Of a stretch of 5,532 nucleotides of DNA, positions 1 through 5,445 are shown one piece after another. The notes beneath the pieces were generated by a model. It saw only the letters and a program-made list of their open reading frames with translations, was not told the origin of the DNA and made no database searches. Source of the stretch: Lachnoclostridium sp. UBA933 (GTDB lineage: Bacteria > Bacillota > Clostridia > Lachnospirales > Lachnospiraceae); assembly GCA_002293545.1 (NCBI GenBank), contig DBDL01000191.1:1-5532 (forward strand), given 5' to 3'. Position numbers and translations under genes: made by a program. The stretch's first letter is position 1. Every line of letters starts with the position of its first letter.

Positions 1-137
1 ACTTATAAAATGATAAACGCGAAAAGATACAATATTATTAGCTTGTATAAAAATAAACTTCATTAAATTTGAAATATAATTACCTCTTAAGATGAATTTA
101 TGTTTTTTAGTTTCAAATACTGAAATAATAAATGATA

Positions 138-163
138 AACTTCAAACAATATAATTTGAAGTT
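138..163. repeat. Perfect 9-bp inverted repeat before the secreted-protein gene
   Basis: AACTTCAAA at 138-146 and TTTGAAGTT at 155-163 are exact reverse complements separated by 8 bases. The right arm covers the proposed -35 box of the next gene, so an operator is a reasonable reading. There is no T-run after the right arm, which argues against a terminator. Two weaker relatives of the same TTCA/TGAA pattern lie upstream, at 56-75 and 111-125. No regulator is recognisable from the motif. Confidence 0.55.
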
Positions 164-184
164 GGTTTATAGTGAGTCTATCAA
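156..184 (+). promoter_or_regulatory. Candidate sigma-A promoter for the 215-943 gene
   Basis: TTGAAG at 156-161 and TATCAA at 179-184 are separated by 17 bases, each matching four of six consensus positions. Transcription would begin near 190, leaving a leader of about 25 bases. The region is very AT-rich, so chance matches are common. The overlap with the 138-163 inverted repeat suggests control by a repressor, which is inference. Confidence 0.4.
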
Positions 185-214
185 AAAATCCAACAACATA
201 ACAGGAGGGACAAA

Positions 215-943
215 ATGAAAAAAAGAAAAATAGTCAACTTATTACTTGTCGTAGCCATAGTAATGACCTTATGCAATCCTTATCCTCAACTAAATGCGGA
301 AGAATTAAGCATTGCAGTAAGGTATAATATCACATTTGATAACAAGCAAATAATATTGAAAGAAGAAGATGCAAAATTATTAGGGATCTCAACTTTAAAA
401 AAAGGTATGCGCAAAAATTCTTCGAATGTAACAGTTTCTACAACTGAATTGTTTGAAATGTATTTGAATTCCTTGTTTGATAATGAAGAAGATAGAAATG
501 CCTATCTTGAATCTTGGGCTGGTAAGAATATCGTCATTGAATATAATGATGGTGTGATAACTGTTTACGAAGAGAATGATGGAATTGTTGAAATACCTCC
601 AAGAGCATTTCTTACAAGAGCAGGCTTCACATCACAAGCCACATATATAGACCAATGGGTTTTATATGATGGCGCAGCTTCAAGATTCTACTATACTTCA
701 ACATTTCTCCAATCGCAGTCAGGAAATACCTATACATTGAAATATGAAAGTCATGACTTTCATAATGGTGCGTTAGGAAACTCGAATAATAAAAGAATTA
801 GTGTGAAAAATGGTAAGAATACACACGTTAATGCCTCAGGATCCCGGCCTTTAACTGCTTCGACAACATACAGTTTTACTGCATATACAGATAATACACC
901 AGATAAAAATTTTAGTATGAAACATACATACCGCTATAAATAA
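215..943 (+). CDS. Secreted protein of unknown function, 242 aa
   Basis: I do not recognise the family. The ATG at 215 is preceded by a strong AGGAGGGA at 203-210, which fixes the start. The N-terminus is a classical signal peptide: a basic MKKRK stretch, a hydrophobic core at about residues 7-19, and a likely signal peptidase I site after LNA at about residue 28, so the product is probably exported. Residues 30-125 are mixed and fairly acidic (a run NEEDRN near 90). Residues 130-242 are rich in Tyr, Ser, Thr and Asn, with almost no acidic clusters, and look like a beta-rich extracellular module. No sortase motif, lipobox, second membrane segment or catalytic motif is visible, and the only Cys lies in the signal peptide. 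Codon use is clearly more AT-rich than in the feo genes. It stands alone, ended by a hairpin at 1028-1072. A relic of a secreted amidase-type domain lies downstream, so this may be part of a decayed surface or exported cluster. Confidence 0.85.
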   Translation: MKKRKIVNLLLVVAIVMTLCNPYPQLNAEELSIAVRYNITFDNKQIILKEEDAKLLGISTLKKGMRKNSSNVTVSTTELFEMYLNSLFDNEEDRNAYLESWAGKNIVIEYNDGVITVYEENDGIVEIPPRAFLTRAGFTSQATYIDQWVLYDGAASRFYYTSTFLQSQSGNTYTLKYESHDFHNGALGNSNNKRISVKNGKNTHVNASGSRPLTASTTYSFTAYTDNTPDKNFSMKHTYRYK

Positions 944-1027
944 AGATTAAAATATAATAAGGTTATTGTAGAATCTATAGTATCTGTACATAATGCAATA
1001 TGAATTGACTCACTAAATCATTATGAT

Positions 1028-1072
1028 AAAGGGCTGTTTCAATGATTACAAATCATTTTATACGGCTCTTTT
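1028..1072 (+). terminator. Hairpin terminator after the secreted-protein gene
   Basis: The arms 1028-1037 (AAAGGGCTGT) and 1062-1071 (ACGGCTCTTT) pair over 10 positions with two G-U wobbles. An inner stem, AATGATT at 1041-1047 with AATCATT at 1051-1057, stacks above it. A short T-run (1069-1072) ends the structure. It lies about 85 bases past the stop codon at 943. It is roughly symmetric, so it could also serve transcripts from the other strand, though nothing convincing is encoded there. Confidence 0.6.
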
Positions 1073-1116
1073 CATTATAAAATACCCCTGAATCAGTAAA
1101 AAAGCGGCTGCGTTGA

Positions 1117-1411
1117 TATAGTGTTTTTCTATATTTTGCATATAAATAGATTGATTCTTTTTACTCCATAATGCTATCTGATTCAGCAACAATATTAGAA
1201 TGTACCATGTTTGTTTCAAGATGTATGAGAGCAGGTGGAATGAAAGAATCATCAAGTTTACCATGATATGATGATGTAACAAAATGGAAAGAAAACTCTG
1301 CCACGTGGGAGAATGCGACCTATTAAAGATATTGATTTATATGATTATATATATTCTGTTAATAATGAATATTATGGTCATGAATATATTTGCGGTTATC
1401 ACTTTAAATAA
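1117..1411 (+). pseudogene. Relic of an Amidase_6-type (NlpC/P60-like) domain
   Basis: The frame open from 1117 encodes, around 1189-1242, a peptide containing ECTMFVSRCMRAGGMK. This closely follows the Amidase_6 (PF12671) signature, remembered as DCTNFVSQ followed by an AGG turn, where the Cys is the proposed nucleophile; here it is codon 1201-1203. Downstream comes YDDVTKWKENSATWENA, like the Trp-rich stretch that follows in this family. The frame is broken by TAG at 1147-1149 and TGA at 1264-1266 and ends at 1324-1326. A second frame (about 1313-1411) continues with IKDIDLYDYIYSVNNEYYG, as if one frameshift near 1312 separated the two halves. The His-containing C-terminal part of the domain is missing and no start codon or ribosome site is seen. 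The family match is from memory of the motif, not a search. The outer limits are uncertain; the signal may begin some 20 bases earlier. In a living copy it would be a secreted or cell-wall cysteine amidase. Confidence 0.5.
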
Positions 1412-1431
1412 TAGATATAGGGGGAAAAACA

Positions 1432-1965
1432 ATGAATAAAACAATGAAAAAGTATGTGATTATAGCAATATGCTGTTTATTAATTGGTATTTTAGGTTAT
1501 TCAATAAACAGGGCAACACAGCAAAGCCCTGAAGATAGAGAGGCTGCTAAGTTAGAAAGAATAGAAGAATTAGAGATAAAAGAGAAAGAACTTACTGAGG
1601 AAACAGACAGCCTGAAAACCGATGCAAAATACCGGGAAAATAAAGAAGCCCTAACAGAAGTGCTGACAGAAAAGAATGACTTAGAAATGGAAACCGACAC
1701 TTTTGATTATAAAGGTGCGTTAGAGATTGCGATTAATTCCAGTGAAGCTGCACACGAAACCGGGGATAATCTTCTGAAAGAAAATCCAGAGAAATTTTCA
1801 GATAAAAGAAAGAAGGGAATATCTGAAAGCAAAAAACTAGATAAAAAATATCGCGATATACTCAAAAATAGCGATAATTATACGAATGAAGATTATAAAA
1901 AGCTTTTAGAGGATTATTATAAAGAAAAAGAGGAACTGAACCAAAAAGGTTACTTCAAGAAATAA
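1432..1965 (+). CDS. Membrane-anchored charged coiled-coil protein, unknown, 177 aa
   Basis: I do not recognise the family. The start ATG at 1432 has GGGGG at 1420-1424, seven bases upstream; a second in-frame ATG lies at codon 5, but the first is better placed. A short basic N-terminus is followed by one hydrophobic segment at about residues 8-25, containing Cys14-Cys15 but with no proper lipobox, so an uncleaved N-terminal anchor is likely, with the rest outside the membrane. Residues 34-88 are dense in Glu, Lys and Leu with heptad-like spacing and probably form a coiled coil. Residues 90-177 are also helical and charged, about a fifth Lys, with Tyr near the C-terminus. No enzyme motif is visible. 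The gene is AT-rich like the rest of the left part. A decayed amidase-type fragment lies immediately upstream and a very strong terminator five bases downstream of the stop codon, so it appears to be the last gene of its unit. No convincing promoter was found. Confidence 0.82.
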   Translation: MNKTMKKYVIIAICCLLIGILGYSINRATQQSPEDREAAKLERIEELEIKEKELTEETDSLKTDAKYRENKEALTEVLTEKNDLEMETDTFDYKGALEIAINSSEAAHETGDNLLKENPEKFSDKRKKGISESKKLDKKYRDILKNSDNYTNEDYKKLLEDYYKEKEELNQKGYFKK

Positions 1966-1969
1966 TCCA

Positions 1970-2002
1970 TTTCCCGCCGCTTTAAGCGGCGGGAAATTTT
2001 TT
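1970..2002 (+). terminator. Strong intrinsic terminator after the 1432-1965 gene
   Basis: TTTCCCGCCGCTT (1970-1982) and AAGCGGCGGGAAA (1984-1996) are perfect reverse complements around a single T, giving a 13-bp GC-rich stem, with the central pairs opening as the loop. Six Ts follow at 1997-2002. It begins 4 bases after the stop codon at 1963-1965. The stem can form on either strand, and so may also block read-through from the convergent repressor gene. Confidence 0.93.
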
Positions 2003-2005
2003 CCT

Positions 2006-2044
2006 GTTAAAGGCGGCTGGCTGAAAAACACAGCCGCTTTTAAC
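2006..2044 (-). terminator. Hairpin at the 3' end of the repressor gene
   Basis: GTTAAAGGCGGCTG (2006-2019) pairs with CAGCCGCTTTTAAC (2031-2044) over 14 positions with one G-U, around an 11-base loop. It overlaps the stop codon of the minus-strand repressor gene (2040-2042). The minus-strand product lacks a good U-run (CTTTAACAGG), so it is a weaker or bipartite terminator that may act together with the adjacent 1970-1996 stem. Confidence 0.6.
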
Positions 2045-2411
2045 GTATGATACTGTTGATATGTTTTTTAATCGCAAGAAAGCTCTCCTCGCTCATTGCA
2101 TGTTCCATTTTACATGCGTCGTATAAAGAGGTTTTTTGGTCAACGCCCAGATAGATAAGCCAGTCGGAAATCAATGTATGACGCTCGTACATGGATTCCG
2201 CTATTCTTCTCCCGCTTTCTGTCAATGTAATATACCCGTTTTCATCAATCAAAATATATCCGTTTGAACGCAGATTCTTCATAGCAACACTGACACTTGG
2301 CTTGCTGAACTCCAGTTCATTTGCCACGTCGACAGACCGAACCGGATTACTGTTATGACTTAACACCAAGATCGTTTCTAAATAATTTTCGGCTGATTCG
2401 TGTATCCCCAA
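2040..2411 (-). CDS. DtxR/IdeR/MntR-family metal-dependent repressor, 123 aa
   Basis: This is a DNA-binding repressor of the DtxR family, which uses Fe(II) or Mn(II) as corepressor. Residues 6-65 form the winged helix-turn-helix: VRSVDVANEL then SKPSVSVAMKNLRSNGYI, with the recognition helix near 37-48 and a wing ending in ITLTESGRRIA. Residues 68-122 are the metal-binding dimerisation domain, with RH at 77-78 and DACKMEHAMSEE at 98-109. Cys100, Glu103 and His104 match DtxR Cys102, Glu105 and His106, the iron-type primary site; MntR has Glu in place of the Cys. Asn9 stands where DtxR has Met10 and MntR has Asp8, which is unusual. There is no C-terminal SH3-like domain, so it is of the short type. 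The start must be TTG at 2409-2411: a stop lies five codons upstream, no other start fits, and GAGGAG (2420-2425) is 8 bases away. It is divergent from feoA, so it likely controls the feo genes. Whether it answers to iron or manganese is not settled. Confidence 0.92.
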   Translation of the reverse strand: MGIHESAENYLETILVLSHNSNPVRSVDVANELEFSKPSVSVAMKNLRSNGYILIDENGYITLTESGRRIAESMYERHTLISDWLIYLGVDQKTSLYDACKMEHAMSEESFLAIKKHINSIIR

Positions 2412-2451
2412 TGCATCATCTCCTCATAAAATCACGTAATTTTCTGATTGA

Positions 2452-2480
2452 ATTATAGCATTAAAAGAAAAAAGAATCAA
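2452..2480 (-). promoter_or_regulatory. Promoter of the DtxR-family repressor gene
   Basis: Read on the minus strand, TTGATT (2475-2480) is followed after exactly 17 bases by a perfect TATAAT (2452-2457), about 40 bases before the TTG start. No GTTAG/CTAAC inverted repeat overlaps it, so the repressor gene does not look self-controlled by the boxes seen at feoA. Confidence 0.72.
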
Positions 2481-2497
2481 CAAAAATAAATTTATGC

Positions 2498-2526
2498 TTG
2501 ACATCCATTGGAAATTATGATAAGCT
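2498..2526 (+). promoter_or_regulatory. feoA promoter
   Basis: A perfect TTGACA at 2498-2503 is followed after 17 bases by TAAGCT at 2521-2526. The -10 box keeps the three most conserved positions and has an extended TGA just before it (2518-2520). Transcription would begin near 2533, at the edge of the first operator. The -35 box lies only 17 bases from that of the divergent repressor gene. Confidence 0.65.
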
Positions 2527-2533
2527 GAATTCA

Positions 2534-2551
2534 AGTTAGGTGTCACTAACT
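2534..2551. promoter_or_regulatory. DtxR-family operator 1 at the feoA transcription start
   Basis: AGTTAG-gtgtca-CTAACT is a perfect inverted repeat with 6-bp arms and a 6-bp centre. It resembles the known DtxR/IdeR box core (TTAGG...CCTAA type) and overlaps the predicted start site just after the -10 box, where bound repressor would block initiation. The adjacent regulator gene makes it the obvious ligand; this pairing is inference. Confidence 0.72.
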
Positions 2552-2567
2552 AATTTTTTCATCCTGT

Positions 2568-2585
2568 GGTTAGTCATGGCTTACC
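2568..2585. promoter_or_regulatory. Possible DtxR-family operator 2 in the feoA leader
   Basis: GGTTAG-tcatgg-CTTACC has the same 6-6-6 layout as operator 1, with five of six arm positions complementary. Its centre is 34 bp from that of operator 1. As a downstream site it could strengthen repression or act as a roadblock. The one arm mismatch lowers confidence. Confidence 0.45.
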
Positions 2586-2651
2586 ATTGCAATCAACGAA
2601 ATTTAGGACAATAAGAAAACCAAGGGCGGCATCACTTACCATTACAATAAA
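2575..2651 (+). repeat. Imperfect direct repeat in the feoA leader
   Basis: A 22-base unit at 2575-2596 recurs at 2630-2651 with 18 identities; the shared core is CTTACCATT (2580-2588 and 2635-2643). The units are 55 bp apart. The first copy contains the right arm of operator 2, while the second lacks a matching left arm. This leader of about 210 bases holds no convincing gene and no riboswitch I recognise. Confidence 0.55.
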
Positions 2652-2744
2652 TAAACTTTATCCAATCAGAAATCCGAATTACCGATCACTGCCTAACTGG
2701 CACATTTTTAATAGATTTCATTCATTCAAAGGGGGCGGAAGTTC

Positions 2745-2969
2745 ATGATGCAGACATTAAAAGAAACAAAACCGGGATCAACGGTACGAGTTTCCAAAAT
2801 CAGAGGAATCGGACCACTCAAAAGGCGTATTATGGAAATGGGTATTACAAAAGGTGTGGAAATATACGTCCGTAAGGTTGCACCTCTTGGTGATCCGATG
2901 GAAATTTCGGTACGGGGTTATGAACTCTCTCTGCGAAAAGCAGATGCGGAATTGATTGAAATCGAATGA
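2745..2969 (+). CDS. feoA: FeoA, ferrous iron transport accessory protein, 74 aa
   Basis: FeoA is a small cytosolic SH3-like protein needed for full activity of the FeoB ferrous iron permease; its exact action is unsettled. The sequence has the family landmarks: RGIGPLKRRIMEMGITKG at residues 19-36, the APLGDPMEI turn at about 46-54, and RGYELSLRKADAELIEI to the C-terminus. The length of 74 is normal for a single-domain FeoA. The ribosome site is AAAGGGGGCGG (2728-2738). Two ATGs in tandem (2745 and 2748) are possible; the first is better spaced. It is the first gene after the operator-bearing promoter and lies 143 bases before feoB. That gap is unusually long for the pair and holds a terminator-like hairpin and a further operator-like repeat. 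Confidence 0.96.
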   Translation: MMQTLKETKPGSTVRVSKIRGIGPLKRRIMEMGITKGVEIYVRKVAPLGDPMEISVRGYELSLRKADAELIEIE

Positions 2970-3001
2970 TTGCATATATTGTTTTACCCATCATAAAATA
3001 T

Positions 3002-3032
3002 AAACGAAGAATGTTTGTCTTCGTTTCTTTTT
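3002..3032 (+). terminator. Terminator-like hairpin between feoA and feoB
   Basis: AAACGAAGA (3002-3010) and TCTTCGTTT (3018-3026) form a perfect 9-bp stem with a 7-base loop, followed by CTTTTT at 3027-3032. This has the standard form of an intrinsic terminator, though only 3 of the 9 pairs are G-C, so read-through is likely. It would give more feoA than feoB transcript, or separate the two units altogether. Confidence 0.7.
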
Positions 3033-3040
3033 AAACTATG

Positions 3041-3058
3041 TGTTAGGATAAACTAACT
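3041..3058. promoter_or_regulatory. DtxR-family operator 3 before feoB
   Basis: TGTTAG-gataaa-CTAACT has perfect inner arms GTTAG (3042-3046) and CTAAC (3053-3057) with the same 6-base centre as operator 1; only the outermost pair is mismatched. It lies just past the terminator-like hairpin and 55 bases before the feoB start codon. The site implies that feoB has its own controlled promoter, but I found no convincing -35/-10 pair nearby. Confidence 0.6.
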
Positions 3059-3112
3059 TGCGCTCATTATGTATAGGCGAAATTACGTTAATGATAAAAA
3101 AGGAGGCGTTTT

Positions 3113-5287
3113 ATGTCGGTCAAAATTGCACTTGCCGGAAATCCCAACAGCGGGAAAACAACATTATTTAATGCATTAACAGGTTCAAACCAGTATGTCG
3201 GAAATTGGCCGGGTGTTACGGTGGAAAAGACAGAAGGACAGCTAAGAGGACATAATGATGTTACACTCACCGATTTACCCGGTATTTATTCACTGTCCCC
3301 TTATACTATGGAAGAAGTAGTCGCAAGAAATTATTTGATGGATGAAAGACCCGACGCCGTCTTAAACATTGTTGACGGAAGCAATCTGGAACGGAATCTT
3401 TTTCTGACGACACAGCTTATTGAACTGGGGATTCCCGTTGTGATTGCAATCAATATGATGGATATCGTTGAAAAAAGCGGAAATAAAATTGATATGGCAC
3501 AATTATCAAAAAAGCTCGGCTGTCATGTCATAGGAATTTCTGCATTAAAAAATACCGGCATTCGGGAAGCCGCCGAAATGGCGTTGAAAGCCGCCGGCAG
3601 TGAACACACGATACCGCATCACAGTTTTTCAGGCAGTGTCGAACATACTCTTGCACATATTGAGGAGTATGTGCTTCATGATTTGGCACAAGAGAGCCAG
3701 CGTTTTTTTGCAATCAAATTATTTGAGCGCGACGAAAAGATTATTGAAAAACTGCAAATGAAAAGCGAGCAATTGGAACATATTGAAAAAGATATCAAGG
3801 CTTGTGAAGAAGAAATGGACGACGACAGTGAAAGTATTATTACTGCCGAACGCTATACTTATATTGACTCGGTTATTGAAAAATGCCTGACCGTAAAAAA
3901 CAAGGGGCATTTTAAAATATCGGATAAAATTGACCGGATTGTTACAAATCGCTGGCTGGCTTTACCGATATTTGCACTTGTCATGTTTATTGTTTACTAT
4001 ATATCCATATCAAGCATCGGTAAAATGGTGACCGACTGGGCAAACGACGGTTTATTCGGGGAGGGCTGGAAGATAGCAGGGGCTTGGATTCCGGGAATTC
4101 CGGTATTGGTTGAGGACGGACTAAATGCCGTTCATTGTGCCGGCTGGCTGCAAAATTTGATTTTGGACGGCATTGTTGCCGGCGTCGGTTCCGTACTGGG
4201 TTTCGTTCCTCAAATGCTTATTTTATTCTTTTTTCTCGCTTTTTTGGAAGCCTGCGGATACATGTCACGAATCGCATTTATTATGGATCGGATTTTCCGC
4301 CGCTTTGGCTTGTCGGGCAAATCATTTATTCCGATTCTAATCGGAACCGGCTGCGGCGTCCCCGGAATCATGGCGTCGCGAACGATTGAAAATGAACGCG
4401 ATCGAAAAATGACAGTCATCACAACGACATTTATCCCCTGTTCCGCCAAACTGCCGATTATTGCCCTGATTGCAGGTGCAATATTTGACGGCGCGGCATG
4501 GGTCGCTGCAAGTGCTTATTTTATCGGCATAGCGGCTATTATCTATTCGGGCGTTATTTTGAAAAAAACCAAGCTTTTTACCGGAGATGCCGCACCGTTT
4601 GTTATGGAACTGCCCGCCTATCATTGGCCGACTGCCGGCGGTATCTTCCGCAGTATGTGGGAACGCGGCTGGTCCTTTATCAAAAAAGCCGGCACCATCA
4701 TTTTACTTGCTTCGATGGTACTATGGTTCCTTTCACACTTTGGACTGCATGACGGCGGTATCGGCATGGTAAATATGTCCGACAGTTTCCTTGCGGGAAT
4801 CGGAGGTTTCATTTCTCCTGTTTTTTCACCTTTGGGATGGGGTACGTGGGAAGCCGCCGTGGCAACCATGACCGGTCTGATTGCAAAAGAGAATATTGTC
4901 GGTACTTTTGGTATCCTGTTTGGCTTTGCGGGGGCTTCCGAGGACGGTCACGAAGTCTGGTCATCCCTTGCCGCAAACTTTACTTCATTAAGTGCCTATT
5001 CTTTCCTGCTGTTTAATCTGCTGTGCGCTCCCTGTTTCGCCGCCATGGGCGCAATAAAAAGGGAAATGAACAGCGCCAAATGGTTTTTTACCGCCGTCGG
5101 TTATCAATGTACTTTTGCTTATATCACAGGGGTATTGGTTTACCAGTTCGGGCTGTTTTTTACCACCGGCAGATTCGGGGCAGGTACTGCCGCCGCATTT
5201 ATCCTGTTCGCGGGTGTTTTGTATCTTTTGTTCCGACCGACACGAAAACACGGGGATTCCATTGCCGGACAAGGAGGGATACCATGA
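3113..5287 (+). CDS. feoB: FeoB, ferrous iron transport GTPase/permease, 724 aa
   Basis: FeoB imports Fe(II) across the cytoplasmic membrane, coupled to an N-terminal G domain. All GTPase motifs are present: G1 GNPNSGKT (residues 9-16), G2 Thr36 in the switch I segment NWPGVT, G3 DLPG (54-57), G4 NMMD (114-117) and G5 SAL (143-145). Residues about 160-265 are the helical regulatory region, with a charged coiled stretch at 205-240. The membrane core begins after DKIDRIVTNRWLALPIF (271-287). Conserved gate elements follow: GTGCGVPGIMASRT with Cys414, FIPCSAKLPI with Cys443, and the late LLCAPCFAAMGAIKREM with Cys638 and Cys641. The last membrane helix ends near 715. Length is normal and the frame intact. 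ATG at 3113 has AAGGAGG at 3100-3106. The 3' end overlaps the start of the small Cys-rich gene by four bases (ATGA), so the two are translationally coupled. No FeoC-type gene is present. Confidence 0.98.
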   Translation: MSVKIALAGNPNSGKTTLFNALTGSNQYVGNWPGVTVEKTEGQLRGHNDVTLTDLPGIYSLSPYTMEEVVARNYLMDERPDAVLNIVDGSNLERNLFLTTQLIELGIPVVIAINMMDIVEKSGNKIDMAQLSKKLGCHVIGISALKNTGIREAAEMALKAAGSEHTIPHHSFSGSVEHTLAHIEEYVLHDLAQESQRFFAIKLFERDEKIIEKLQMKSEQLEHIEKDIKACEEEMDDDSESIITAERYTYIDSVIEKCLTVKNKGHFKISDKIDRIVTNRWLALPIFALVMFIVYYISISSIGKMVTDWANDGLFGEGWKIAGAWIPGIPVLVEDGLNAVHCAGWLQNLILDGIVAGVGSVLGFVPQMLILFFFLAFLEACGYMSRIAFIMDRIFRRFGLSGKSFIPILIGTGCGVPGIMASRTIENERDRKMTVITTTFIPCSAKLPIIALIAGAIFDGAAWVAASAYFIGIAAIIYSGVILKKTKLFTGDAAPFVMELPAYHWPTAGGIFRSMWERGWSFIKKAGTIILLASMVLWFLSHFGLHDGGIGMVNMSDSFLAGIGGFISPVFSPLGWGTWEAAVATMTGLIAKENIVGTFGILFGFAGASEDGHEVWSSLAANFTSLSAYSFLLFNLLCAPCFAAMGAIKREMNSAKWFFTAVGYQCTFAYITGVLVYQFGLFFTTGRFGAGTAAAFILFAGVLYLLFRPTRKHGDSIAGQGGIP

Positions 5288-5445
5288 TTCGTTTCTTGAC
5301 CGTTCATTTTGGTACGATTATCATCAGTCTTTTATTGATGACTGCTGTCATATCCATTTTGATAAACATTACGAAAGAAAAAAGAAAAGGAAAATGTATC
5401 GGCTGCGATTGTGATTGTAAAAAATGCCCAAGTTCATATCGTTGA
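5284..5445 (+). CDS. FeoB-associated Cys-rich membrane protein, 53 aa
   Basis: This matches the FeoB-associated Cys-rich membrane protein family of Firmicutes, found at the end of feo operons. One hydrophobic segment (about residues 9-29) is followed by a basic KEKRKGK stretch, and then Cys38, Cys41, Cys43, Cys45 and Cys48 packed in CIGCDCDCKKC. By the positive-inside rule the Cys tail is probably cytoplasmic, at the membrane next to FeoB. Its role is not established; binding of iron or an Fe-S cluster, or a FeoC-like part, is inference. The start is fixed by AAGGAGGG at 5271-5278 inside the feoB end and by the ATGA overlap with the feoB stop codon. A longer open frame on the same register runs back into feoB but has no function. 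The stop codon (5443-5445) lies within the -35 box of a downstream promoter. Confidence 0.88.
   Translation: MIRFLTVHFGTIIISLLLMTAVISILINITKEKRKGKCIGCDCDCKKCPSSYR

Noticed and set aside
1028..1072. Insertion-sequence end, because GGGCTGTTTCA resembles known transposon termini
   Set aside because: No matching inverted end, target duplication or transposase remnant was found; the stretch is better explained as a terminator hairpin.
1058..1282. Minus-strand 74-codon frame opposite the amidase relic
   Set aside because: It begins with TTG, has no ribosome site, is a run of hydrophobic residues typical of AT-rich noise, and is antisense to a better motif-bearing plus-strand frame.
1284..1439. 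51-residue plus-strand frame with a hydrophobic middle, overlapping the start of the 1432 gene
   Set aside because: No ribosome site before its ATG, and its hydrophobic content is explained by AT-rich codons in a frame shifted from the relic.
2603..2640. Possible NiCo/czcD-type metal riboswitch, from GGACA and GGGCGGC words in the feoA leader
   Set aside because: The words lack the flanking helices and the right conserved junction bases as I know them; no four-helix fold could be drawn by eye. A covariance-model search would settle it.
2566..2748. 60-codon GTG-initiated frame in the feoA leader, ending at the feoA start codon
   Set aside because: No ribosome site, it begins beside operator 2, and its composition looks random. 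The four-base overlap with feoA appears to be chance.
4210..4869. Several minus- and plus-strand frames of 60-95 codons inside feoB
   Set aside because: They lie wholly within the intact feoB reading frame, lack ribosome sites and show no family features.
5023..5283. Upstream extension of the Cys-rich protein frame into feoB, up to 140 residues in all
   Set aside because: The extension is an out-of-frame shadow of feoB; the ribosome site at 5271-5278 and the ATGA overlap place the real start at 5284.
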